A stretch of 64,000 nucleotides of DNA. Source: Sordariomycetes sp. S80-01Y. Its lineage: Eukaryota; Ascomycota; Sordariomycetes. Under the pieces are notes generated by a model. The model searched no databases, was not told the origin of the DNA, and saw only the letters and a list, made by a program, of their open reading frames with translations. Position numbers and translations under genes: made by a program. Every line of letters starts with the position of its first letter. Position 1 is the first letter of the stretch. This document shows positions 24,101-40,786 of this stretch, one piece after another. Location: the NCBI GenBank assembly GCA_037042185.1, contig JAXQJY010000031.1, forward strand, positions 1,178,001-1,242,000. Direction: 5' to 3'.

Positions 24101-26867
24101 CTCTTATTATGTCGTTGATGCTGAGATCAGTCTTTGGTATCTAAGCGGCTGTTTAACGAGAGGGTGGCACACACGTATTGGTGCTGTGGTTAGATTCATG
24201 TATGTATAGGGCTGTCCTTGCTGTTTGGCCAGCTTATTAGTTAAGAACCACTTCTTTCGATTTTATAAGTACAGACACTCCCAAGCATATTCCCTGATAG
24301 TTCGCAAGGACAGATATGTGCCTAAGCCCCCACTTACCCGAGACCGTGACTATCCGTAAACGTTGGAACCCTCACACATAGAGACCGTGGTGAAGGCGAG
24401 CTAGGAACCACTGAGGTAACCCCATACTGCAGCTACTCCGATGGCCGATTAGAGGGCCGTGATCGGGGGAGGGACCGGGAGGTTGCTTTTGTTCTTTTTG
24501 CTGTCCTTTGTTAGTGTAAACTTCTTCCTCTGTATTAAAGACGGGCCGACCAGCGAAATGAAAGAAGCCACCAGGGTGGCGCGATATTATTACTGGATGA
24601 TAGCTGGGGCTAGACTAGTGACTATATTTTCGAGAATATATAGCCGCTTATTATTTAATGTCGAGATCGTGTGTTTTAGCAAATACTAGGCCTAATGGAA
24701 GTTAGGAATAGTTCAAAGACAGGACAGTTGGGTCTGATGATATAAGCCATAAAGTAATACTCGAAAAAATAAAAGGCGTAAATTGGATCATCGTGTAATA
24801 CGCTTTCAAAGGTAATATTCATAGATTTATAAAATGCTATATCTACTGACCTCGCGAGCTCAATGAAAATAATATAGGCGAGGGTGGCAAGCCCCCCCCC
24901 TCTCCCCTCTCATTGCTACGCCTATGTGGTTCTCTGGTAACCACCAGGGGTTAAGTCTCAATGCTATGTTTAGAAACGATATAATATTCGCTACATCGCT
25001 GCCGAAATGTAGATCAGAAGCAAAGAGTTCAATTATCACAAGCCACATTAAATACAACAGCAGTAATCCCAGCATTAGGTATCGATTAATATCGTTAGTG
25101 CGGTAAATTGATCAGTAGAGCCGCCATTGTTAATTTAGTAATGGAGTAATCTAACTACTCAACGCCAAATTACAAACTTACAAATAGCAAGCATTGATTA
25201 TATAATAGCTATATCCGCTTTATTGTTAGTCAACCCCTTCTCAATATCGAGAGATGTAATATTTCCAGATCTAACTTCACTAAATCCCCCCATCATCTTC
25301 GTTACTTAATGTGTTAAAAAGTTTTACTCTATCCAGTATTGGCCAGTAAAGCTTAGAAACTCCTACATGCCACAAGTAGTTTGGCGCAGACCTAACGTAA
25401 GGCGTATGTATCCCTGATTTCGTTCCGAAGTGACCATACAATAACAGAACACAATCTTACGGCCATTCTTTACAGCTTACCTTTAAGTTTACCTCGATAA
25501 ACCTCCAAGGCCAGGCTGAATAAATATCCATTGATTATGTTCGAGTCTTCAAGCTCAGTCTGGGGGTATTAAGGTGAAGGGTGACAAATAGAAGGGAGCA
25601 AACCTGTAGGCCATGATACTCTTACAGGCTATGCGTCAATCAGGTATACGAGCACTTTTATACCTGTGTTGGCCACAAGATTCTCTGTTATCAAGATCCA
25701 CTCCATATATAGATAGTATATATATTACAATGCGTATATATCATGGGATACACATCCAGGCTACTGGTTGGTAACGTAGAAGATATTATTCATAGCCGCG
25801 GCGCTCTTATAGGTAGCTCAAATAATAATAACGCCTTGATCATTCCAGATAGAGTGTTTGTTTAAGTCGCAGTGGGAGACTGAACATGTACCCAAATAAT
25901 CAAGAAGAGTCGCTGATAATTAACATACCTACCCTCTAAGCGATCAGAAAAGCACTGATAGAATGTATTAGATCACGGAGATCGGGGAGGTACCGGGGCT
26001 AGAGGTTATAGTGGTTGGATAGAATTATTGATTACATCAGTGGCTACCTATTATTGTTTCACTCCGTATTCAGTGAGACTTAAAATTGACAGTCTGTCAT
26101 TGAACCTGACCCATGTTGTTTGATTAAGGGAACAAAAACAGCTATTGATACCAATACGCGATAGGACTAAAACAACGAATGTTATGTAGTAACAATAGCA
26201 CCAGCACTATGATAATAACACAAATGATATGTTTATAACAATACGAGCTTGCATGCTTAGCAAGGGCCTATAGCTAGATCGCTTACTTCTATGAATACAC
26301 ATAGATAGTATCAGGAGATTTATATTCAACGTGAGTTGTATTATTCTAAACTTATTTCTGTTGATAGCATGTATCTGTGAAGGCGAATTTTTGCTAGGAT
26401 ATAATAGGCCAAAAGGTAGTATATTATACTGCGCCAATGTGTATGCTTATATTAATAATTGTAACAGAAAACATCGTCTATCGCTGGTAAAGTCAATCGA
26501 TGTTTACTTGACAGAGGACTACTTTCTCTTCGCAAAACTCCCGGGATGTGGAGTAAAAAGAATGTAAGCATTATACTGATATATAGCTAGGTATATAGAT
26601 ATTATACGCTGGAGGAGAGCTTGCTTGCATATCTGTGATTATATGGTTTATACTGTACAAGTATTTAGCAGCAAATCGTAGCAACAGGTTTCTCACTGTG
26701 CTCGTATCAGACCTAGTTACTCGTCAAGGTAATCAATAGCACTACTTATTATCATGCACTATTACTGACGCTATCTGATAATGGTATATTGCTGGGCATG
26801 CTTGGCCCCTAGAGAGACCCGGAAATAGCCCTTATGATCCTGACTAACAGAGCTCCAAAGCACAGAA

Positions 26868-27079
26868 ATCTTGGAATAACCTCGCAGCCAGGCCCCAATG
26901 AGCCGGTGGCGATCACTTCTACTTCGTGTAAAAGCATAGCAAGAAGAGAACCATGCTCGAGCCTCGGAGACTAATACAGTCAACAATCAATTATATGTAC
27001 AGCGCAACGACCTCTCCGAGACCGTTTTGCGAGTTATAACTTCTCACGTTGTTCACTCCACCTTCATCCTGATCATGAC
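26868..27079 (+). mobile_element. LTR fossil, divergent copy of the window's LTR family
   Basis: It shares with the other copies the AACCTCGCAG start region, a TGTAAAAG promoter-like segment, the CGGAGACTAATACAGTCA core and a CT-rich CACTCCACC 3' portion before a TGAC end. No target duplication is seen, and both ends are approximate. It is a decayed, old retroelement end with no internal coding region attached. Confidence 0.6.
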
Positions 27080-28802
27080 TTAACGTGGAAAACGAGGGCT
27101 CTTGTGATTATGTTCATTTAATTTATGATGACATCTGGCCTAGAAAAGCGAAGTAGTCAAATGCTTGCGAGTACTGATACTAATCATAACCCCACGTGGG
27201 CTGTGGCCATCATAAACAGTTGATAGTGTTTGATAGTGTTGAACGTGAGAATCTAGCAGATAGTTATTCAAATACTCCGATCTCTTCTCAGGCTTTCTCC
27301 TTTGGAAATTGTACCTTGAGAGAATTTTAGCCCTTAGCGTACGACTATTAACACATCCATGCCATCATCTAGCTTATTCTTATCGTGAATTCTTTTTTTT
27401 TCCTTCTAGAACGCATAGAAGAAGACTAATTCGACTGGTTAGTCTGTGCCAAAATAGAGAGATTGGCCCTGAATTATGTGATTCATGATAATGGCCGCGG
27501 GCTATACTGCTTACTAGCGAGGATATATACACTGTTATACGATAAACCTGTGTAGTGAGATACGAAAAGTCATTGGCTTATAGGTCGGATTGAAAGAGAA
27601 TGTACTTTATTTTTCCTGTCTATCCACCTCTTTCTTTTGCCTAAAAACGGGTCTATTACCCATTAATCTCGGGAGTAGATATAACTTACATTTTTGTGCT
27701 TTGAAAATCCTGTAATTATGGTATTTGAGTCCGTGGATATAGAACGTTGCGCTGCAAATCATGTGAGCTATTTTGGCTTTTTCTGGGTTGAAGCTCATGA
27801 GGTATCAATAGAAGTGATTATACTTAGCTTCATCTATTGTAACATCTCGAGGAACATCTCGAGGAGCAGGTAGCGAGTATTGTTCTTATCATGATTTAAT
27901 AGAGAAAACCTGCCTACTTCATAATCAAGATGTCGGCTCCATCGCTCTTCGTAAGATACGGAGCGCAAAACTGGCTTTTCGAAGCTAGAGGGGCTCTGAG
28001 CTCTTATGCTTCTTATATAGTGCGTTGAGCATATGGTACTATGAGTATTAAAAGGGTATAAGTGGAAGCTACAAAGCTCAGAACCGAACTTACTAACGAA
28101 CAGGGTTAAGCTCATTTGAAATTCCTAGCGCTCACATACGTGATAGAGCTAAGCTCGCAATAACTCCAAGATCCTTACCGAGTATATCAATACTGGTATG
28201 ATGCCAAAATTGTTAACGATGATCCTACGTTAGACGACATGCGCTATAGGCCGATGTGACTGGGTCAGATTATATATTTATAATTGGCTCAGAGTCATGG
28301 TAATTTAGACTTGAAAAGCTTATTGTATGTCTTAGGCTGAGAGTCTAACGTAACGCTGATTTGAAGCGTTGAACAAAACATAGAGAGCTAAGTGAGAAAT
28401 ATAGATATGAATAAAGGCCCCTTAAAGATCTAGTGAGCTGTTTGTTTGAGCTAAGTAAAAATAGTTCACAGCTCCTTAGAAACCTATAGGAGTTCGACTC
28501 GGAATGGGAATAAGGAGACCGAGGAATACTTATATTCAGATAATGTGGGGATAAATCGAGATATAATTCTTTTCCTTACTCAGAGTATATAGTTATTAAG
28601 CATGTTAGTGACTTCTAGGACTCGGCTTAGGTGAGATAGTCAATAAAATAAAGCTCGCTAGCCGCTATATGGAGGGAGCTCCAAAAAACATTATAAGTAG
28701 TGTAAAAAAAATATATTGTTATTATGATAAGATAATTGAATAGTGATATAGTGGTCAAATCGGAGTCTAGCTGTAGCTGATGCTAGACTTACTACTAGTA
28801 TA

Positions 28803-29034
28803 TATTAGGACCTAGATTTTCGAAGAGAGTAAGAGCTATAAGTAGATAAAGGCTCGCTGCTAGGTCTTAGCTCTGCAGCAGAATGGTAGGTAGGGTGTAA
28901 CTGGTGACTTTATTAATTCTTGGAGTTTCTAGGTTACCTATCTTCTTTTGTAGACCTCTTATACGCGTGCCTATATGATCTATACTTAATGGCCGCGGCG
29001 AGCCTACGGCTAGGTTACCAAGAGGTTCCTGACA
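28803..29034 (-). mobile_element. Solo LTR fossil, about 232 bp
   Basis: It aligns end to end by eye with the copy at 31905-32136 and has the same length. It carries the shared CTCGC.GCTAGG, TAGGGTG..ACTGGTGACT and GAGGTTCCTGACA blocks. The flanks are both TATA-rich, but no clean 5-bp duplication is visible. It is AT-shifted relative to the 31.9-kb copy, as expected after RIP, and is an old insertion. Confidence 0.75.
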
Positions 29035-31904
29035 TATAAATAGCTAGCGCTATTATAGCATATCTCTAAATAATATACCTTTTCCAAATAGTTATACAGA
29101 TATATTATATCTATAGGTTCTCCCTACCCTACTCCTTATATTCCTGCTCCTTAACCATGCACTCTATATAATTTCTAACCAACTGAGCTCTAGTTGTATC
29201 TTTTTCCTAATATTCTGTGAGTTTTCTGTAGCAGTCTTCCTATTTATTATCCTAGTTATGGATGTAAGAAGAAGAAGAATGGGTATTTTGGTATCTCGGA
29301 GCACCTAAACTCTCACAATGTAATTATAACTATGTAGTTTCTATAGATATCACGTCAAGGTAGTCAATTCTAACGCAGAAACGCTGACATGCTTTGAGCC
29401 TACTTATTCTCTCATGGCTAGGAACTCTTAGTACGATAGATAGTTTCTTTCAAGTAGGACGTATAGCTGTTATAGTCGCACTATCTTAGGCAAGTCCTGC
29501 TATGAAGCAGATAAGTGGAGTTAAGGCCCTAATACTTCTTATTAAGGTATATTATTACCGAGCTGCTATAAAGAAGAAACGTTTAAATGAACCTAATACT
29601 AACCCTGTAAATATTACCCAAAGCTATATAGTATTAAACGGAATGAACTCGCTCGCAATCATGAATACCAGTGGCATTTAGGGATAATAAGCTTGAAGTT
29701 AAGACTTTGACCTCGCTTTTCTTGTGAAGAACTGGCGCTTATGACTGCGAGATGGACATGTAATCTTAACTAGCCTCAAAGTAGCCCAACAGCCAGCCTA
29801 GCCAACTCCAAAATCCTGGGCTGAGGGTTTTGTTGAGTTTACGTGGAAGGAATCGGAGTTGAAAATATCGCGGAAAGTTCCGCAACGAATGTCAGATTCT
29901 TTTGAATATTGAAACTATACATTTTGACAGACTAGTGAAAGGTCAGCTTTTCTACAGCACACGGATCACAGGGGTAGATGAAGTGCTTGGATGTGTGCTA
30001 AAGGTACGGGTCTGCTGAGCAGGGTTATTAAAGGATCGAACCAAGCCAGAGAGCCCTGGCAAACTCAATTCCGAGAGAAGCTTCGATAATCTTCTTTGCT
30101 TTCTCTCTTTCGCCATATGTATGACCTTGACATTCTTTAAATTTTCGGTTTGTAAAGTAGAGAGTGCAGAGAAAGAGTAGTAATAGTATCAGCTTTACAG
30201 ACAATCAACCACAGCCTCAGTAATTGTCCCGTTAAATAGGTATTGAAAAGATTTCTAGCGTACTGACAGGGATTTATTCGGGGATACAAAGAACCCATTG
30301 AACTTGCTGTAATTAATAATCTTAACAATAATACTTGGCGTCTGAATAAAAATATCTCTATAGCTCAATTCGAGTATTTTCTTTCTACGTATTGAAATAA
30401 AGTTTAGGTTCATGACCCTAAGAACTTATGACACCTTTCTCTCTATTCGCGCCTGTTCATCGGAATTTAGCTTATCTCGGTCTTTGTGAACCTAGCTGAT
30501 GGCATGTTTAATTATTTTTCAATCAAACTACAAGTGGTATATCTAAGATATGAGCCTAAATTCTTAATATATCCAGAATAACTAGAGTGACGAAGGAGGG
30601 GATTTAACCCTCACTAGAATCTAATAATATTATAGTTTGCAGTTATCTCTAATGCTTAGACTTATACAAAGATTCACCGCGGTATTAAATGACTCTATGC
30701 GACGTAACTAACTTTAATACGATCTTGGATCCTTTCAGTCTCTTTCCGGTCCTTTTATAGCATATCTCTAAGTACCTTTTCCACCTACAAGCATAGAAAT
30801 ATCTTTTAGCGCGCTAGTCCAGAGTGTAAATATTAAGTGCTATCAGCTATCTTGTGATAGATCGAAGCTCCTAAACCTATTCTCTTATATTATATCTAGA
30901 TCCCTAGCCGCTCTCGTACTATGACACTATTGACTGAGCCTACTTATTGTAGCATACCTAAAGTCCTTAAGAAGCTAAGTATTGTATAGATAAGTTATAA
31001 GTGAAGCGCCTTAAGCTTTCCCTATATCTTGTCTATTTATACGTCATCTTAATTTTAATGTATTATTATCACACTATTCTTATTCTAATTCTTTAAGTAT
31101 AAGCTTCTTAGAAATTACTTTAATATATTAAGTTCTAGATATCTTTCTTCGTTTAATTTTTAGTATTAACTTAGAGGAAGATGGATATAGTGAATATACA
31201 AAGTCGGCATAAGAGCGAACACTGTAAAATTAGGAGTGAGAGACCCTTCTTTAACGATACGTATATCTCTTAATTTACTATAGCTAGGATTCTATCATGA
31301 ACCTCACTATTGTGATTCTTAGCTAGGGAGAACGGCGCCATTTAAAATAGATTATCTATACTTATATATAGGAAATAAACAAGTATTCTCTAGCCTTTAG
31401 AAACTAATAAATTTACCACCTATATGGCAGCTATCTGATTACCACATCGTAGCGAGCTACCCCTATCTTTGCCCATTCACTTTCTTCACTCTAAATCTAC
31501 TCTTAGTAGGCGTATATTTAGACTTTAATGGATACTAAGAACATACTCCAGCCGCTAGATTGATTATACAGCCCGCGTAAATAGTGAAATAGTTCTATCG
31601 ACGCTTCTTTATCCTTTCCAGTTCTTATTTACTATCTAATAGCTTGATACTCTCGTTTTATAGAGTTATTTTATAGCTTTTTTTTAAGGTACACCTTATG
31701 AAATTATAGCTATTATGAGGCATATATCGAATTAAGTAGATAAGTTTCTATTCTATGTATATAAGGTTATCCTAGTACTAGCCTTGCCGTCGTATCTAGT
31801 ATTAAGTGGCTCTAGGTTACTAGTAATAGTAATTATATAAGTATTTGCTTTCTAAATCCGACGTGACCCAGCCTATAATCGTTTTACAACTATTCAAGAG
31901 GTCT

Positions 31905-32136
31905 TGTCAGGACCTGGGTTGTTGAAGAGAGTGAGGAGGTGTGACTAGATGGACACTCGCGGCTAGGTTGCTGCGTTGTAGCAGGATAATAGCTAGGGTG
32001 CGACTGGTGACTGTATTAATCTCTCAAGGTTCTATGATCACTGGCCCCGTGGGCAGCCTTCTTATACATGGCCACACGTGACTCTGCCATGGGGTCGCGG
32101 GAGGATCGCCGCTAGGACCCTGCGAGGTTCCTGACA
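31905..32136 (-). mobile_element. Complete solo LTR fossil with 5-bp target duplication GGTCT
   Basis: The 232-bp element begins TGTCAGGACC and ends GGTTCCTGACA on the + strand, so it is TG...CA with short inverted ends. GGTCT lies directly on both sides (31900-31904 and 32137-32141). Read on the minus strand it holds a TATAAG promoter-like box and the ATTAATACAGTCACCAG block. These features define a solo LTR left by recombination between the two ends of an LTR retrotransposon. The superfamily (Ty3 or Ty1) cannot be told without the internal region. It is the least decayed copy in the island. Confidence 0.88.
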
Positions 32137-33107
32137 GGTCTCGTCAGGTTAAATATATAGTAGACTGGGCAGATAACTTTCCTACGGTAGACTATATAAA
32201 TACAATAATATAGGCTTAGATCTATAGGAACTTTAATTATACTCTACTTTCGACGTATTTACTTTAAGAGGCTATCCTACTCAACTTTCTCTAACTCTTA
32301 GATACTACTCCCCACCTTTAATACTACGTACTATAGTCGTTCTATACGCGTTTAAGCGGCTACTTATGCCATATAAATACTTAATGGGTTCGCGTAATCG
32401 GACTCGGACTGTAGTACTAGACCTGGGTTAATCAAATAATGACCGTAGGCGCATGGGTATGCCTATAAAGCTTTCTTGTTAACACCTTTATCACGCTATA
32501 TATAGTAAGCCATTTTTAGAGTTAATGCCATGGGGCATAGCGGCTATACTAATATATCTAGATACCAATTCTAAAGAGAAGAGCCCCGACCTTAATACAT
32601 TTTAGAGCATCAGGAGAAATAGTACGTAAAGGCTTCGGAGTAATATTTTAATACTCCTAGTAAATGCTCTAGTACCTAAACTACAATCGAAGGGTCTAAT
32701 ATTAATTATTCTCATCTCCGGTCCGCGGTTAAACATTTGCTCTTGCCCCAAGTGCTATCACGCTTATGCTTCTAATTTACGGGCAGGGAACGAAACAAGG
32801 ATTAGAACTATCACAGTTATTAGAAGTTGGGAGTCGTGGTGAAGATAAGGACTTATAACGGCCCACGTTAATTAAAAGCTATTTCGTGGGATTGTTTTAC
32901 GCTAGTGCTTAATAGTTAAGGCATCGAGCTTCCTAAGCTGCATAGATATTAATAGTGAGTTGCCCTCGTAGTGTCAAAGTATAGAAATTATAGTTACATA
33001 TAGTTTCCATGGTAACTCGATCTTATGCCTAGCATCACCCACCGTATATACTGAGGCTTACATTGAGTAAAATGGATTTTCATTACATGATCAATTAAAA
33101 TATATGT

Positions 33108-33290
33108 TGTCAAGAACGCCGTTGTGACCTAGTCATAAGGTCGCTACGACCATCAAGCGAGGATTACGCGGACACACGTATAAAAGGTCTGCCATGGGCA
33201 TTCGAGGAGGCCCTTCAGAGGTTAATACAGTCACCAGTTGCCTCTTAGCTACCATCATGCTACAGCGATGTAACCCAGCAGCGAGCCTCC
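33108..33290 (+). mobile_element. Partial LTR fossil
   Basis: It starts TGTCAAGAACGCC and contains CGTATAAAAGG (promoter-like) and GTTAATACAGTCACCAG, as in the other copies but in the opposite orientation. Similarity fades near 33290, so the far end is missing. It is an old, incomplete copy. Confidence 0.72.
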
Positions 33291-34297
33291 ATAGAATAAA
33301 TTTAAATGCTACAATATATCCTAATTGTTATCGCAATCATACGTGTAAATAAAGCTATTCCAGTAAGACCCTTTTCTCGGATACTCAAGGTATGAGCAGT
33401 GTTATATCCAGATAATGACTCCGTCACGGGTGTATCCCGCCACCCTCCCTGATTATTGGTCTTCGGCTAGTTACGTTCTTAACACACCCTCACACTCACT
33501 GCCTTCATTAGCTCATTCTGAGCAAATATATTCTAACCCCTAACATCTGTGTTTGCGCTATTCCGGAGGACATTAGTCGTTTCATGTGCACATCGCTGGA
33601 ATCTCAGCAAAGGGCACACGCATTGGTAGATCTTCGAAGTTCCTAAATTCAAACATAGGAAATACTGCTTTCATCAATGTCTAAGCTTAAACTACTAAAA
33701 TGTATATTACATATGGTGATGTCTAAATCTTTGGAGTGCTCAGATCGAGCACCCCAGTGACTCATTGGGTAGCTTTTGGGTGAATTCCCTTCTCCAAACT
33801 TGGTAGACTAGATGCGTGGCTATATAACATGTATTAATGTTAACGTTAGATTTCTGAACTATTTCTGAGCTATTGGTGACTGTTGCACCTTATATTTATT
33901 TAATCATGTTCTTAACGCCACGTAGGCTCGCTTTTATCTACATGCTATAGAGGATTTAGTATCTATGTATTAGAGTAGCTCTCAAGGCATTGATGATGTC
34001 TCGATGTTTACCGCACAATCCTATAAGAGAGAGGTGATGATGAGGTTAACCTATTGATGCTTTCCATAAAGACAAACTACAGAACCAAAGCGACCACGAA
34101 CGACCCTCTCAGAAGAATGACAATTATGAAGCCTAAGTACATTCCACTGACCGCGATCACAAGATATATGAAATTTGTTTGCTTCTGTTTTCCTTGAAGC
34201 GATTAGGTAGCGTGTTTAGTCATCATATCATTTAGATAAATATACACAGCCTCCGATATACAGTTTTGAAAGGATACTGAAGACTTGAGAGGATTCT

Positions 34298-34351
34298 AAT
34301 ATGGGTCCAGAATGATTACGTTTTAATATGGGTCCAAAATGATTACGTTTT
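34298..34351. repeat. 27-bp tandem duplication
   Basis: Two adjacent 27-bp copies, 34298-34324 and 34325-34351, share AATATGGGTCCA.AATGATTACG and differ by a single G/A. They sit directly beside the LTR piece that follows. Confidence 0.85.
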
Positions 34352-34607
34352 AGAAAGACAGGACTCGCTACTAGGTCGTAGCGTAGTAGAAGGATGATAT
34401 CTAGGGTGTCACTGGTCATAGTCATCAACCTCTGGAGGTTCTAGGTTACCCGAGCTCTCCCCGTCCGGCGGTTTATAGGTGCATATGGGCACGTGATGCT
34501 CGCCTGAGGGTAGCACTGACCTTGCTGCTAGTCCCCCGTGGGGTTCATGACAGATACTAACTTGGTCGCAGAGAGGTCACCGCCAAGCCCCTGCGAGGTT
34601 CCTGACA
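34352..34607 (-). mobile_element. LTR fossil, composite of two overlapping ends
   Basis: It has the family blocks GACTCGCTACTAGG, CTAGGGTGTCACTGGTCA and GGAGGTTCTAGGTTACC. A TTCATGACA end occurs at 34552, and a second tail, GTCGCAGAGAGG to CGAGGTTCCTGACA, ends at 34607. Two LTR ends therefore seem to lie next to each other. The left boundary is uncertain. It marks the right margin of the AT-rich island. Confidence 0.65.
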
Positions 34608-34700
34608 ATTTGACTGACGCTCCGAGCTCGACAAGAAGTAGATAGTGTGATAGACCCCTGCTTAATGGCTGCATTCAAAATATCGGTTGTAAAATGTCGG

Positions 34701-39135
<4,435 letters not shown>

Positions 39136-40075
39136 GCGCTAGTGGAACGTGGTGGGGGTCTGGGCATCGCAGCAGAAATCAATGGCGAATTCTGCGAGTT
39201 GTAAGCGCAAGGCTCTCTGTGAATCGAGTCATATATGAGCACCATGCAACATCTGAAGATTCCAAGTGCCCACGAATTCAGAGTAGATATGTAAATGCAG
39301 CCAGCCCATCAACAATGAGCCCCAGGATAATGGACCAGATCGGGTTGACCGCAATGGGTACTGTGAGATCATCGTTCAGCCATCATGGGGGAATGCGAGC
39401 AAGGGCTGGAGCAGGCTCTCTGCCAACGCTCGTTGACCACGAACTCGGCTGTCTCATAGTACGAGGCGCGAGGTACCACGATGCAAAGATTATGGCTTCA
39501 CAACAAGCATGTGCGACCGTCTGATAAGCACCAGGCGGCCACGATATACATACATGCGTAGTCCACTGGGATGTTACGCGACGCTCCACTTTCCAGAGAC
39601 AGTCAATAGGACTGATTGTTAAGAGCTCAACCACTGAGGTGCGACTCATAGTATTCGTACTAAGGAGTACGATCAGTACCACCACCTGACGTGAGGGAGC
39701 TTGAAGCTGTCACAACCACTCCAAAGGAAGTATGAGTGACTGCGCGATCACTTCGGCTGGCGGAATGACTATTTACACCGATAGTATGCAACCCTACACA
39801 ATTAGGTCGCCCATCCGCAGACCACCAATTTGGAAGACTACAGATAACCTTTGAGCCACTAAGATCCCTTAAGGTACGGAGCGTACACTGTGGTCGGGGG
39901 AAGCATGCGTTTAGTCATGTGACTTTAACCGCTACCTGCATAACCCCCACATCTGAGCCCACATCATTTCTTTAACAAAATTCGCGAACCTCTTTATTTC
40001 TTGTCACGAAATTCCAACCCGCACCAACTTCCGGTACGCAAACCACGAGCCTCTGCCGCCCCCAAAGTCTTCACA
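39136..40075. other. Intergenic, SEC23 3' end to RPL12 promoter
   Basis: About 940 bases. Open frames here overlap on both strands and have no recognisable domain. The last 100 bases, with CT- and AAATTCGCGAACC-like sequence, are the ribosomal-protein gene's leader. Confidence 0.5.
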
Positions 40076-40786
40076 ATGCGTAAGTGATCGCAATACTCTT
40101 CAATTTCAGAGTCTCGTTGACCATGATTAGCTCCCAAATTCGATCCCAATGAGGTGAAGGTCATGTTCGTTGCATCCGATCACCGTCATACTCATCACCG
40201 TTAGCGAAACTAATTGGTTTGCAGCCACCTCCGTGCCACCGGTGGTGAGGTCGGTGCTTCATCAGCACTTGCGCCTAAGATTGGCCCTCTTGGTCTCTCG
40301 CCGAAGAAGGTTGGCGAAGATATTGCGAAGGCTACTGGCGACTGGGTAAGGTTACATTTGGAACACAGCGTTCAAGAAAATTGCTGACCATACGCACAGA
40401 AAGGCTTGCGCGTGACTGTCAAGCTCACGATTCAGAACCGTCAGGCAGCTGTCTCTGTTGTGCCCACGGCATCCTCCCTCATCATTAAGGCGTTGAAGGA
40501 GCCTCCTCGCGACCGCAAGAAGGAGAAGAACATCAAGCATAACAAGTCCGTGCCCCTCGACGACATCATCGAGATCGCCCGCACTATGCGCTACAAGTCT
40601 TTCTCCAAGGAACTTGCTGGAACTGTCAAGGAGGTTCTGGGCACGGCTCGCAGCGTAGGCTGCCAGGTTGACGGCAAGCCTCCGGCTGTTGTCATTGCCG
40701 CTATTGACAGTGGTGACATTGACAGTACGTGTCCTGGTCCTATTCTTGAAAGACCCGCTAACTTTCTTCCAGTTCCTGCAGAGTAG
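40076..40786 (+). CDS. RPL12: Cytosolic 60S ribosomal protein L12 (uL11)
   Basis: Five exons (40076-40079, 40131-40164, 40225-40345, 40400-40724, 40773-40786) give 165 aa. uL11 forms the base of the ribosomal stalk and binds the GTPase-associated centre of 25S rRNA. The assembled product starts [20 protein letters not shown], has the [18 protein letters not shown] signature and the [19 protein letters not shown] helix, and ends DSGDIDIPAE. The first coding exon is just ATG plus one base, a common arrangement in fungal ribosomal-protein genes. Intron 2 has the non-consensus donor GTTCGT, but the join VI-HLRATGG is unambiguous. Confidence 0.97.

Larger units (their letters stand above)
24101..34700. 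repeat. AT-rich, RIP-like repeat island without intact genes
   Basis: About 10.6 kb of visibly AT-rich sequence crowded with TATA/TAGCTA steps and stop codons in all frames; no open frame longer than about 95 codons is seen inside. This is the usual appearance of transposon DNA mutated by repeat-induced point mutation, where C in CpA becomes T. At least five LTR-derived pieces can be recognised inside and are listed separately. The rest is too degraded for me to assign. The boundaries are judged by eye from the composition change. Confidence 0.85.

Noticed and set aside
30598-30700. T-arm-like sequence (GAGGG, 7-nt loop, CCCTC) on the minus strand suggesting a tRNA
   Set aside because: I could not find a matching acceptor 5' half, D-arm or anticodon stem. 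In RIP-altered DNA a chance stem is likely.
28803-32136. The two minus-oriented LTRs as the ends of one retrotransposon
   Set aside because: The copy at 31.9 kb has its own target duplication on both sides, so it is a separate solo LTR, and the sequence between has no recognisable internal region.
24101-34700. CRISPR-like array, biosynthetic cluster or other new system in the island
   Set aside because: No regularly spaced repeats, no cluster-type enzymes and no long open frames. The repeats present are dispersed LTR copies and short duplications.
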